From assembly GCA_009693795.1 (NCBI GenBank), contig SHWN01000011.1:1-32166 (forward strand): DNA of 32,166 bases. The letters run 5' to 3'. Shown piece by piece: positions 7,727-16,060 of the stretch (its first letter is position 1; each line of letters begins with the position of its first letter). This DNA comes from Acetobacteraceae bacterium (GTDB lineage Bacteria > Pseudomonadota > Alphaproteobacteria > Acetobacterales > Acetobacteraceae). A program made the translations under genes and the position numbers. Under the pieces are notes generated by a model. That model made no database searches. It worked only from the letters and a program-made list of their open reading frames with translations, and was not told the DNA's origin.

Positions 7727-8424
7727 ATAACGCCATGTTGCGTACCGAAGGGCTTTGTAAGGCATTCATGCTGCATTTGCAGGGCGGGGTACGAATTCCC
7801 GTGCTTTCTCAAATTGATCTGGACCTGCATGCGGGAGAATGCGTCGCCCTGGTAGGGCCATCGGGGGCAGGGAAGTCCACCTTGATGCGCAGTCTTTACG
7901 GCAATTACCGCGCCGATGTCGGGCGGATTTTGATTCGTCACGGGGGATCTATGGTCGATCTGGCGACCGCCGATCCACGCGTGATCATCGCGGTACGGCG
8001 CCAGACCATGGGCTATGTCAGCCAGTTCCTGCGCGTCGTGCCGCGCGTATCGGCGCTGGACATCGTTGCCGAGGCTGCGATGGCACGCATGCATACACTG
8101 GCGACCGCACGAGGGGCGGCGGCGGCACTGCTGACGCGGCTGAATATTCCCGCGCGGCTGCACGCGCTACCACCAGCGACGTTCTCCGGTGGCGAACAGC
8201 AGCGCGTGAACCTCGCACGAGGTTTCATCGGCGGACATCCGATCCTGTTACTCGATGAACCGACAGCCGCGCTCGATCCCGCCAATCGCGCGGTGGTGGT
8301 GGCGCTGATCCGGGAAGCGAAGGCACGCGGCATTGCCATCGTCGGCATCTTCCACGATGCCGAAATACGCGATGCCGTCGCCGACCGCCTGTTTGCCGTA
8401 ACCCCATGGCAGGACGCCGCATGA
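7723..8424 (+). CDS. phnL: C-P lyase ABC-type ATPase subunit PhnL
   Basis: A second ABC-type ATPase of 233 residues. Walker A is GPSGAGKST, followed by YGNYRADVGRILIRHGG, an insertion region typical of PhnL. Q-loop context is GYVSQFLRVVPRVSALDIVA, signature FSGGEQQRVNLARGF and Walker B ILLLDEPTAALD. PhnL is required with PhnG, PhnH and PhnI for forming the ribosylated phosphonate and can bind the core together with PhnK. It starts within the phnK stop (ATGA) and its own stop overlaps the next phnM start. Confidence 0.95.
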   Translation: MNNAMLRTEGLCKAFMLHLQGGVRIPVLSQIDLDLHAGECVALVGPSGAGKSTLMRSLYGNYRADVGRILIRHGGSMVDLATADPRVIIAVRRQTMGYVSQFLRVVPRVSALDIVAEAAMARMHTLATARGAAAALLTRLNIPARLHALPPATFSGGEQQRVNLARGFIGGHPILLLDEPTAALDPANRAVVVALIREAKARGIAIVGIFHDAEIRDAVADRLFAVTPWQDAA

Positions 8425-9560
8425 GCATGGAAGTCATTCTAAGCAATGCGCGCATCGTCCTACCCGATCATGTGATGCATGGCAGCGTGGCGGTACGCGA
8501 CAGGCGCATCGCCGCGGTTGAGGATGGGCGGAGCAACCTAACCACCGCTCTCGATATGGATGGCGATTATCTGATCCCCGGCGTGGTCGACGTGCATACC
8601 GACAATTTAGAACGCCAGGTGCAGCCGCGTCAGAACGCCCGCTGGCCATCGCGCTCCGCCATGCTGGCCCACGATGCGCAATGCGCCGCCGCGGGGGTAA
8701 CGAGTGTATTGGATGCACTGTGCCTGGGCGATCTCGGGTTCAATGAAGACCGGGTGCGGACCTTCCACGAAGCGGTCGTGGATCTCAACGCATTGGCTGG
8801 TACCGGTTTGTTCAAGGCCGAGCATTTTCTGCATCTGCGGTGCGAATTGCCGGCGCTGGACGTACTGGAATTGTTCGAACCGGTGGCCGATCATCCCCGC
8901 GTTCGCATGATCAGCCTCATGGACCATTGCCCCGGCACCGGGCAATACGCCAACCTTGATTACTATCGTGGCTTGCGGCGAAAAGACGGGCATTCGGAAG
9001 ATTATATCGAACGCCTCATCGCCAAACTGCAGGGCCAGCGCGCCCGCATGCGCGTGCCGAACCGCCGGGCCATCCTGGCCCGCGCCGCCGCGCTGGATGT
9101 CACCCTGGCCAGCCATGACGATCGTACTGAGGAAGAAATCGCGGAAAACCATGCGGACGGCATCGGCATCAGCGAATTTCCCGTTACCATGCTGGCGGCG
9201 CAGGCGGCGAAACGGGCAGGGATGCAAGTGATCGCAGGGGCGCCAAATATCGTGCGGGGCGGTTCGCATTCAGGGAATATTTCTGCCAGCGACCTGGTAA
9301 AGGCCGACGCCGTGGATGCTTTCGCCTCTGATTACGTCCCGGCCAGCCTGGTGGAAGCGGCGTTTCGCTGCGTCACTGATGGGGCACTGGACCTGGCGTC
9401 TGCGATTGCGCTGATCACTGAAAGGCCGGCGCGCATGGCGCATCTGCATGATCGCGGCCACATCGCCCCGGGGATGCGTGCCGATCTGGTGCGCGTACGC
9501 CTATATGAGGGGCTGCCCGTGGTACGTCAGGTATGGCGCGCGGGCGAACGGGTGATCTGA
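8421..9560 (+). CDS. phnM: PhnM, alpha-D-ribose 1-methylphosphonate 5-triphosphate diphosphatase (paralogue 2)
   Basis: The 379-residue amidohydrolase starts MSMEVILSNARIVLPDHVMH and carries PGVVDVHTDNLERQVQPRQN (the HTDNLE form seen in E. coli PhnM), MDHCPGTGQY, SHDDRTEEE, GAPNIVRGGSHSGNISA and ASDYVPASLVEA. It releases pyrophosphate from the triphosphate intermediate before PhnJ acts. I chose the ATG at 8421 because it forms an ATGA overlap with phnL, as all other junctions do; an upstream ATG at 8406 and the ATG at 8427 are alternatives. This copy is the likely orthologue of E. coli PhnM. Confidence 0.95.
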   Translation: MSMEVILSNARIVLPDHVMHGSVAVRDRRIAAVEDGRSNLTTALDMDGDYLIPGVVDVHTDNLERQVQPRQNARWPSRSAMLAHDAQCAAAGVTSVLDALCLGDLGFNEDRVRTFHEAVVDLNALAGTGLFKAEHFLHLRCELPALDVLELFEPVADHPRVRMISLMDHCPGTGQYANLDYYRGLRRKDGHSEDYIERLIAKLQGQRARMRVPNRRAILARAAALDVTLASHDDRTEEEIAENHADGIGISEFPVTMLAAQAAKRAGMQVIAGAPNIVRGGSHSGNISASDLVKADAVDAFASDYVPASLVEAAFRCVTDGALDLASAIALITERPARMAHLHDRGHIAPGMRADLVRVRLYEGLPVVRQVWRAGERVI

Positions 9561-9596
9561 GTAAGGATCCGTCATGCCCCGATCGAAAGCTCACAC

Positions 9597-10148
9597 GTGA
9601 CAGATCCACATCTCCAGGCCCTTGTCATCCTGCTAACCGATCGGGGCAAGGGCCGCTACGGCTTGCATGATGTGCTGCAGATTCAACACGCCTTGCAGGC
9701 AGCGAGGCTGGCGGAAGGCGATGGCCGGCAGCCAGCGCTGATCACTGCAGCGCTACTGCATGATATCGGGCACATGGTCCATGATCTGGGTGAAAACCCC
9801 ACCAATCAGGGCTTCGATGACCGCCACGAAGAGGTTGGCCAGAAATATCTCTCTCGGCTATTCGGCCCGGAGGTCACCGAACCCGTGCGCCTGCATGTAG
9901 CCGCCAAGCGATATCTCTGCGCGGCGGAGGCGGATTACGTCAGTCGGCTCTCCCCCGACAGCGTGCGCAGCCTAGGCCTGCAGGGCGGCCCCATGTCGAG
10001 CGTGGAGATGGAAGTGTTCCGCGACAATCCGCACGCGCAAGCAGCAGTCTGGTTACGCCGTTATGATGAAGCCTCCAAGGTCAAGGACCTGGAAACCCCG
10101 CCGGTCGCGCATTTTCTGTCCTATCTGGCGCAATGCCTGCGCCCCTGA
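9597..10148 (+). CDS. PhnZ-like HD-domain (diiron oxygenase family) phosphonate-associated protein
   Basis: The 183-residue protein belongs to the phosphonate-operon-associated HD/HDIG family that includes PhnZ, a mixed-valent diiron oxygenase cleaving 2-amino-1-hydroxyethylphosphonate. By alignment from memory, the six metal ligands are all present: His31, His55-Asp56 (LLHDIGH), His77 (DRHEEVG), His100 and Asp157 (RRYDEASK). Tyr21 and Lys104 match the active-site Tyr24 and Lys108 of PhnZ. The position of PhnZ Glu27 is His24 here. It begins with GTG, 36 bp after phnM, with no strong ribosome site, so the start is less certain. No PhnY-type hydroxylase is nearby, so substrate is open. Confidence 0.85.
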   Translation: MTDPHLQALVILLTDRGKGRYGLHDVLQIQHALQAARLAEGDGRQPALITAALLHDIGHMVHDLGENPTNQGFDDRHEEVGQKYLSRLFGPEVTEPVRLHVAAKRYLCAAEADYVSRLSPDSVRSLGLQGGPMSSVEMEVFRDNPHAQAAVWLRRYDEASKVKDLETPPVAHFLSYLAQCLRP

Positions 10149-10301
10149 TGATAGCGCGACGATGACGGTCGATACCTGTGCCGTCACCCTTCCCCGCCGG
10201 CTACCGGCGAAGCAATCCCGTCAGCGGGCTCGACAGGTCGGCGCCCATGCGGCGGGGTATACGGCCGGCGAGCTAAGCGAAAACGCGTTTTCAAACAAAC
10301 G
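10149..10301. terminator. Intergenic region between convergent operons, possible terminator
   Basis: This gap separates the rightward phn operon from the leftward ABC-transporter genes. It holds a CGCCGG-CTA-CCGGCG hairpin near 10196-10211 and a perfect 14-bp palindrome GAAAACGCGTTTTC at 10279-10292. Neither has a classical T-tract, so termination is inferred from position. Confidence 0.4.
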
Positions 10302-11594
10302 CTAACCCAATCCTTCCAGGCTGAATTGCTGTTCTTCTTCGTCGTAGCTGAATAATTCCGCGTAGCGGCCCCAGCCAATGGCGGTGCGCAACGTGTTCTC
10401 GGCGTATTCGGGGGACATATGGTCCTCCAACTCATCGCGAAAGCGCATGGCGGCGGCGCGATGGTTCCAGCGTTCGTCCAGCACCTGGCGGATCATGCCA
10501 ACCAGTGGCACCTGGGCACGCAGCGCGTTGGCAAACATCGCCTTGCGATCATCCGTGCCCGCGGCGACGAAGGCGCGCCCGGATAAGGTAAGGTGAATAT
10601 CCCCTTCCGCCAGATCGGCAAAACCCAGCAGATGCAGCACCTCTCCCAGCGGAAACAGATCGTCGACTTCCAGTTGCAGCGGCCCCGCCAGATTGGGCAA
10701 ATCAGCGCGGCCGAGAAACGGCGGCGCCGCCACCGCCTCCATCAACCCGGCCATCTGGTTTGGGTTGATCTCCGGCAGCGGCATCGCTAGCGGATGGTGC
10801 GGCGGCGCGCTGGATGCGGCGACGGCGCGGCGCGTCATCAAGGCATAAATATCATCGACCAACTTGCGGAAGGAGGGTGCCAGCCGGTCGCGCGGATGCG
10901 GCAGGCTCACGGCGATATCATGCGCGACGCGGCCGGGGTTGGAGGCAAACAGCAGAATGCGATCGCACATCAGCACCGCTTCCTCGATGCTGTGCGTGAC
11001 CATCAGCACCGATTTCGCCGGCAAGCGGCCTTCGATCCAGAGATCAATCAGATCGGTGCGTAAGGTCTCCGCCGTCAGCACATCCAACGACGAAAACGGC
11101 TCATCCATCAGCAGCAGATCGGGATGCACGACCAGCGCGCGCGCCAAGCCCACGCGCTGGCGCATGCCGCCGGACAATTCGCGCGGATAGGCGCTCTCAA
11201 AACCACCGAGACCGATAAGATCAATCGCCGTCTCGGCCCGTTTTTCCCGCTCCGCGCGTGCTATGCCCTGGGCTTCCAGGCCGAGTTCGACGTTTTCCTG
11301 CACCGTCAGCCAGGGAAACAGGGCGAAGCTTTGGAACACCATGGCAATACCCGCAGCCGGCCCCTGGACCGGCGTACCGTGCCACAGAACCCGCCCGGCG
11401 CTTGGGGCAAGCAGGCCGGCGACAATGCGCAGCAAGGTCGATTTACCGGAGCCCGAGCGGCCGAGCAGACCCACAATCTCGCCCTCCGCCAAGGTCAGGT
11501 TGACATCGTCCAGCACGACCAAATCAGCACTGGCATCCTTGTGATAGGACTGGCGGCAGGCCTCCACCCGCAACAGGATCGGACGCGTGCTCAT
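10302..11594 (-). CDS. NitT/TauT-type ABC transporter ATPase with AAA-associated C-terminal domain
   Basis: The 430-residue protein has an ABC ATPase in residues 1-260: Walker A GRSGSGKST, Q-loop VFQSFALFPW, signature LSGGMRQRVGLARAL, Walker B LLLMDEPFSSLD and H-loop VTHS. Residues about 285-430 form an extra domain (PLQLEVDDLFPLGEVLHLLG, RNLTLSGR-like HLTLSGRAFVAA) matching the AAA-associated C-terminal domain found on nitrate/sulfonate/bicarbonate family ATPases. I use the ATG at 11594, which has GAGG overlapping the permease stop, over a TTG at 11606. It follows the permease by 8 bp. No solute-binding protein is in the window, so the substrate is unknown. Confidence 0.9.
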   Translation of the reverse strand: MSTRPILLRVEACRQSYHKDASADLVVLDDVNLTLAEGEIVGLLGRSGSGKSTLLRIVAGLLAPSAGRVLWHGTPVQGPAAGIAMVFQSFALFPWLTVQENVELGLEAQGIARAEREKRAETAIDLIGLGGFESAYPRELSGGMRQRVGLARALVVHPDLLLMDEPFSSLDVLTAETLRTDLIDLWIEGRLPAKSVLMVTHSIEEAVLMCDRILLFASNPGRVAHDIAVSLPHPRDRLAPSFRKLVDDIYALMTRRAVAASSAPPHHPLAMPLPEINPNQMAGLMEAVAAPPFLGRADLPNLAGPLQLEVDDLFPLGEVLHLLGFADLAEGDIHLTLSGRAFVAAGTDDRKAMFANALRAQVPLVGMIRQVLDERWNHRAAAMRFRDELEDHMSPEYAENTLRTAIGWGRYAELFSYDEEEQQFSLEGLG

Positions 11595-11602
11595 TCCCAG
11601 CC

Positions 11603-13333
11603 TCAATCGAAGGTCAACCGGCGGGACGCATATTCATGCATCGGGCGCCAGACCAGACGGTTCACCAACAGAACAAAGCTGCACATCATCGCCACCCCCA
11701 GCACGACGCGCGGCAAATCTCCCGCCACCGTCGCGTCCGCGATATAGGCGCCCAGGCCATGCGCCTTCAGCCGGACATCGCCCCAGGAGACGACCTCGGC
11801 CACAATGGCGGCGTTCCAGGCCCCGCCAGAGGCGGTGATCGCGCTGGTCACATAATAGGGGAAAATCCCCGGCAGCATCACCCGCCGCCACCACAGCCAG
11901 CCACCGACGCGAAAATTCTGTGCCGCCAGCAGCAAATCGCGCGGCAACACCGAGGCGCCCGCTACGATATTGAACAGGATATACCATTGCGGCCCCAGCA
12001 TCATTAGCGGACTGAGCCAGATCTCAGGATACAGGTCGTAATGCACGATCAGCAGCACGACCGGCGGAAACAGCAGATTGGCCGGGAAGGCGGCAAAGAA
12101 CAGCGCCACCGGCTGCGCCCGCCGCGCCCAGACCGGACGCAACCCAAGCCAGACACCAATTGGTACCCAGATCAGACTGGCCAGGACCATCAGCAACATC
12201 ACCCGCAGCAATGTCAGGCAGCCCAACCCCAAGGCGGTCAACACATCGCCCAAGCCCAGATCGGCGGCGATCAGCGCGGCGATATGCCAGGCGGCGAACC
12301 CCACGACGCCGGTTAGCGCCACCGCGAACACGACGTCCCCGAGCGGCGAAGCCTGGCGTCCCGCGGGGGTGAAGGCCGTTGTCCCGGCCAGGCGCATCCC
12401 ACCGAGGTTGGTCAGTAACTGGCCGAACGCTTCGCCGCCGCGGCGCAGCAGCCTGGTGCGGCGCAGCAGGCGCAACAGCCAAGGTTCGGGGATTGTGGCG
12501 GCAGGCGAATCATCGACCCGGAATTTGGTAGACCACGCGACCAGCGGGCGAAACAGCAACTGGTCATAGGCCAGGATCACCGCAAGCATCGTCACGATCG
12601 TCCACATCACCGCGCCGATATCGCGCTGTTCCAGCGCCAGGGCGACGAAGGACCCGATCCCCGGCAGCTTCCAGTTCTGATCGCCGACGGAAATCGCCTC
12701 CGCCGCGACAACAAAGAACCAGCCGCCGGACATGGAGATCATGGTGTTCCACACCAGCCCCGGAATGCCGAACGCCACTTCGACGCGCCAGAAGCGCTGC
12801 CAGGGGCTGAGCCGGAAACTGCGTGCGGCTTCCCGCAATTCCGCTGGCACGTTGCTGAACGATTGATACAGGCTGAACGCCATATTCCAGGCTTGGCTGG
12901 TGAAGATGGCGAAAATCGCCGCCAGCTCCAGCCCCAGCACGCGACCGGGGAACAAGTTCATAAAAAACACGACGGTGAAAGATAAAAATCCGAGGATCGG
13001 CACCGATTGCAGGATATCGAGTGCGGGGACCATCACCAGCGCCGCGCGCCGGCTTTTCGCCGCCGCTGCCGCGTAGAGCAACGCAAACAACAGCGACGCC
13101 AGAATGGCGGCGAACATGCGCAAGGTGGTGCGCAGAGCGTAATAAGGGAGCCAGGTGGGGTCGAGATAGATCGCCACTGCTTCCGGCGCATCCAGCGGCA
13201 CCAACGTGCTCCGCGCCGTCTGCGCCAGCACCACCAGCGCACCGAAGACACAGATCAGCACCGCCAGATCCCAGCGGTTCGGCAGCCGCGCCGTCGTGGC
13301 GAAGGCTGGATGGGTGGAGGGGAACAGGCGCAT
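11603..13333 (-). CDS. Double-domain ABC transporter permease (NitT/TauT type)
   Basis: About 576 residues with roughly a dozen hydrophobic segments and two BPD_transp_1 halves. Each half has an EAA-type cytoplasmic loop: REAARSFRLSPWQRFWRV in the first, and LAAQNFRVGGWLWWRRVMLP in the second. A fused permease of this length next to an ATPase with the AAA-associated domain is a recognised arrangement of the nitrate/sulfonate/taurine class. A TTG at 13360 could extend the start by nine residues; the ATG at 13333 is preferred. The gene heads the leftward transporter pair and is divergent from the hydrolase at 13434. Confidence 0.9.
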   Translation of the reverse strand: MRLFPSTHPAFATTARLPNRWDLAVLICVFGALVVLAQTARSTLVPLDAPEAVAIYLDPTWLPYYALRTTLRMFAAILASLLFALLYAAAAAKSRRAALVMVPALDILQSVPILGFLSFTVVFFMNLFPGRVLGLELAAIFAIFTSQAWNMAFSLYQSFSNVPAELREAARSFRLSPWQRFWRVEVAFGIPGLVWNTMISMSGGWFFVVAAEAISVGDQNWKLPGIGSFVALALEQRDIGAVMWTIVTMLAVILAYDQLLFRPLVAWSTKFRVDDSPAATIPEPWLLRLLRRTRLLRRGGEAFGQLLTNLGGMRLAGTTAFTPAGRQASPLGDVVFAVALTGVVGFAAWHIAALIAADLGLGDVLTALGLGCLTLLRVMLLMVLASLIWVPIGVWLGLRPVWARRAQPVALFFAAFPANLLFPPVVLLIVHYDLYPEIWLSPLMMLGPQWYILFNIVAGASVLPRDLLLAAQNFRVGGWLWWRRVMLPGIFPYYVTSAITASGGAWNAAIVAEVVSWGDVRLKAHGLGAYIADATVAGDLPRVVLGVAMMCSFVLLVNRLVWRPMHEYASRRLTFD

Positions 13334-13433
13334 GCCGGGGATCACCAGAGCTGGTGACAATCAGTAACCCAAGCCATGTGCCTAGAACAAGCCGACACGT
13401 GCCACCTTGCGCCCACTTCGCTATCATGGCCGC

Positions 13434-14327
13434 ATGCAAACAATCCTGAAGCGCGCGCAAACCGCGACCCTGGATATCGCCTATGAGGAAACCGGGCCGG
13501 CGGATGGCAGGCCGGTTTTCCTGATGCATGGATTTCCAGACGATGTGCGCGCCTGGGATGGCGTGGTCGCACCGCTCGCGGCCAATGGGCATCGTGTACT
13601 CGCGCCCTATCTGCGCGGCTATGGCCCAACCCGGTTTCTGCGCGCCGCAACCCCGCGTTCCGGCCAGCAGGCCGCGCTGGGCGACGATTTGCGGGCATTG
13701 ATGGATGCGCTGCAAATCGAGCGCGCGGCACTGGCGGGATATGATTGGGGTGGCCGGGCCTGCTGCATTGTCGCGGCATTATGGCCACAGCGGGTCACGG
13801 CGCTGGTGACGATCGGTGGCTACAACATTCAGAATATCGCCACCGCCATCCAACCCGCCGCGCCGGATCATGAAATGCGGCACTGGTACCAATGGTATTT
13901 TCATACCGAGCGCGGGCGCGAGGGATTGCGCGCCAATAGCCGCGAGCTGTGCGGCTTGCTGTGGCAACTTTGGTCGCCAAACTGGCGCTTTGACGCGGCA
14001 ACCCTGGATCGCACCGCGCGGTCGTGGGAAAATCCGGATTTTGTCGATGTGGTGATCCAATCCTATCGCCATCGCCATCGCGCCGCGCCAGGCGATCCGG
14101 CGCTGGATGCGATCGAGGCCTTACTGGCCGCGCAACCCGATATCACGGTGCCGACGATCAATCTGCATGGTGCGGCCGATGGAGTTGGCCCGGCGGAACC
14201 CAGCGACAGCGCGGCGAAAAAATTCACTGCCCGCTATGAACGCCGCATTATTCTCAGTGCCGGCCATTTTTTACCGTGGGAAACGCCGGAAGCGGTAGTG
14301 CAGGCCTTGCGCGACCTCGGCGCCTGA
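13434..14327 (+). CDS. Alpha/beta hydrolase, epoxide hydrolase/haloacid-dehalogenase-like
   Basis: The 297-residue enzyme has the oxyanion motif HGFPDD (residues 32-37), a nucleophile elbow GYDWGG with Asp104 in place of the usual Ser, and a late catalytic His278 in SAGHFLPWE. An Asp nucleophile within GxDxG is typical of soluble epoxide hydrolases and haloalkane or fluoroacetate dehalogenases. A cap region with HWYQWYFHTERGREGL follows the elbow. The ATG at 13434 was preferred to an upstream TTG at 13407. The substrate cannot be told from sequence. Confidence 0.87.
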   Translation: MQTILKRAQTATLDIAYEETGPADGRPVFLMHGFPDDVRAWDGVVAPLAANGHRVLAPYLRGYGPTRFLRAATPRSGQQAALGDDLRALMDALQIERAALAGYDWGGRACCIVAALWPQRVTALVTIGGYNIQNIATAIQPAAPDHEMRHWYQWYFHTERGREGLRANSRELCGLLWQLWSPNWRFDAATLDRTARSWENPDFVDVVIQSYRHRHRAAPGDPALDAIEALLAAQPDITVPTINLHGAADGVGPAEPSDSAAKKFTARYERRIILSAGHFLPWETPEAVVQALRDLGA

Positions 14328-14380
14328 TCGCTGAGATCCGGTGCCAGACTTCTGATACCAAGCCCAGTATTAAATGGACC

Positions 14381-15511
14381 CTACGCGCCGATTCCCAAAA
14401 TTTCGGCGATATGCGGCGTCGCTTTCAGGCCAGAGCCGGTCAGGACAACGACCGTTGTCTGCGCCACCGTAATGGTTCCAGCCGCCAAAAGTTTACCGAA
14501 GGCGGCGGCAGATTGCGCGGCGGTGGGCTCCACATACAGCCCCATACCGGCGAGATCGCGGGTGGCGGCAATGATCTCGGCCTCAGATAGCATTATCGCG
14601 CCGCCTTCGGTTTCGCGTAACGCGCCAAGCACCTCGCGCAACCGCAACGGCTGGGCGATGGCGGTGCCCTCGGCGATGGTGGGACTGATATCGGGGTGCG
14701 CATTTTCATCGCCCGTGATGAAGGCAAGCGCGATCGGCGCGCAATTGCGCGGCTGGGCGGCGAAAATACGCGGCATCTGCGTGATTGCGCCCACACGGAG
14801 CAATTCGGAAAATCCGATCTCGCAACCGAGGACATTGGAGCCAGCGCCGCAGGGCACGATGACATTGTCGGGGGCGGTAAAGCCGAGATCTTCCCATAAT
14901 TCATAGGCGAGCGTTTTCGTGCCGTGCAGAAAGAACGGGTGCCAGTTATGACTGGCATAGAAAATCTTCCCGGCCCGTGCGACGGCGGCATCAGACGTGT
15001 CCTGGCGAGTGCCGGGGATCAGTTCCACTGTGGCGCCATGGGCGTGCATCTGCACCGTCTTGGCCGGGCTGGTGGAAGCCGGCGCCATGATAGTGGCCGC
15101 CATGCCCCCGGCGGCGGCATAGGCGGAGACCGCCGCGCCGCCATTCCCTGAACTGTCTTCCAGAACGGCGGTGACGCCCTGGGCACGCAGGAGGGACAGC
15201 ATCACGCTGGCACCGCGATCCTTAAAACTGGCGGTGGGCATGAACCATTCGCATTTCAGCAACGCCGTCGCGCCGTACAGGGACCGTGCGAGCAGCGGCG
15301 TGCAACCCTCGCCCATGGTGATCGGATCGTCCGGGACAAACGGAAAGGCGGCGCGATAGCGCCACAGGCTGCGTGTGGTTGTGTCGATGGCCACGCGGGT
15401 GATGCCTGGCATCGGCGTCAGCAGCAGCGGTGCCCGGTTAGGCCCACACCAGCGCGGTGTGTGGAGGGGGAAATGGTCACCCGTGCGCGGGTCCAGATAT
15501 GCGATGTCCAT
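14381..15511 (-). CDS. Threonine-synthase-like PLP-dependent enzyme
   Basis: The 376-residue protein is a fold-type II PLP enzyme. Lys97 in MPTASFKDRGAS is the Schiff-base lysine, EDSSGNGGAAVSAYA binds the cofactor phosphate, and VPCGAGSN is the glycine loop. MGEGCTPLL near residue 66 and the domain order resemble threonine synthase. True ThrC normally sits with hom or thrB; here the neighbours are unrelated, so it may be a paralogue acting on another O-phospho-amino acid. A GTG at 15535 is an alternative start; no clear ribosome site supports either. Confidence 0.85.
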   Translation of the reverse strand: MDIAYLDPRTGDHFPLHTPRWCGPNRAPLLLTPMPGITRVAIDTTTRSLWRYRAAFPFVPDDPITMGEGCTPLLARSLYGATALLKCEWFMPTASFKDRGASVMLSLLRAQGVTAVLEDSSGNGGAAVSAYAAAGGMAATIMAPASTSPAKTVQMHAHGATVELIPGTRQDTSDAAVARAGKIFYASHNWHPFFLHGTKTLAYELWEDLGFTAPDNVIVPCGAGSNVLGCEIGFSELLRVGAITQMPRIFAAQPRNCAPIALAFITGDENAHPDISPTIAEGTAIAQPLRLREVLGALRETEGGAIMLSEAEIIAATRDLAGMGLYVEPTAAQSAAAFGKLLAAGTITVAQTTVVVLTGSGLKATPHIAEILGIGA

Positions 15512-15597
15512 GATGACGTCAGTTTGAACGCACACGGGGTGTGGCTCAAGCGCCCGATCCTTGCCATAGTGACCGGTCGCTAAGCAGGGGTAGATGC

Positions 15598-16056
15598 ATG
15601 GGTTACGTCGAAAAAGCGCTGCAACCGGAGGAGACCGTCACTTACAAGACCACGGTGCATTGGTTTCTCTATATCCCTGCCGCCGCCTGGGGCGTAACGG
15701 CCTTTGCCTTCATGGTGTACTGGTGGCATGGCAATATCGGCGCAAGCGTGCTGGGCTGGCTCAGCCTCGCCAGCTCCGGCATGGCCGTGCTGAAGGGATT
15801 ATATGCCTGGGTGAAACGGCTGACGACGGAGTTGGCGGTCACCAGCCGGCGCGTGATCTACAAGACCGGGTTGTTGCGCCGACACACGCTGGAAATGAAT
15901 CTTTCCAAGGTGGAAAGCGTCGGCGTGACGCAGACCGTGCTGGGTCGCGTGTTCGGCTATGGGCGAATCGAGCTGAAAGGCACCGGGGCCAGCGACAGCA
16001 CCTTGCCGATGATCTCCGATCCATTGAAATTCCGCAGCCATATTACCGCCGGCTAA
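15598..16056 (+). CDS. PH-domain (bPH_2/YdbS-like) membrane protein
   Basis: The 152-residue protein has two adjacent hydrophobic segments (WFLYIPAAAWGVTAFAFMVY and a second around ASVLGWLSLASSGMAVL), then a soluble bacterial pleckstrin-homology-like domain: LAVTSRRVIYKTGLLRRHT, MNLSKVESVGVTQTVLGRVF, GYGRIELKGTGAS. This is the single-domain YdbS/DUF304 layout. AGGGG lies before the ATG. The role of such proteins is not settled. It ends 4 bp before the M20 gene, so the two are probably cotranscribed. Confidence 0.88.
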   Translation: MGYVEKALQPEETVTYKTTVHWFLYIPAAAWGVTAFAFMVYWWHGNIGASVLGWLSLASSGMAVLKGLYAWVKRLTTELAVTSRRVIYKTGLLRRHTLEMNLSKVESVGVTQTVLGRVFGYGRIELKGTGASDSTLPMISDPLKFRSHITAG

Positions 16057-16060
16057 AGCG

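Noticed and set aside
12564-13715. Minus-strand 383-codon open frame across the permease and hydrolase
   Set aside because: It is out of frame with the clear permease and covers the hydrolase antisense; its composition is that of a G+C-rich shadow.
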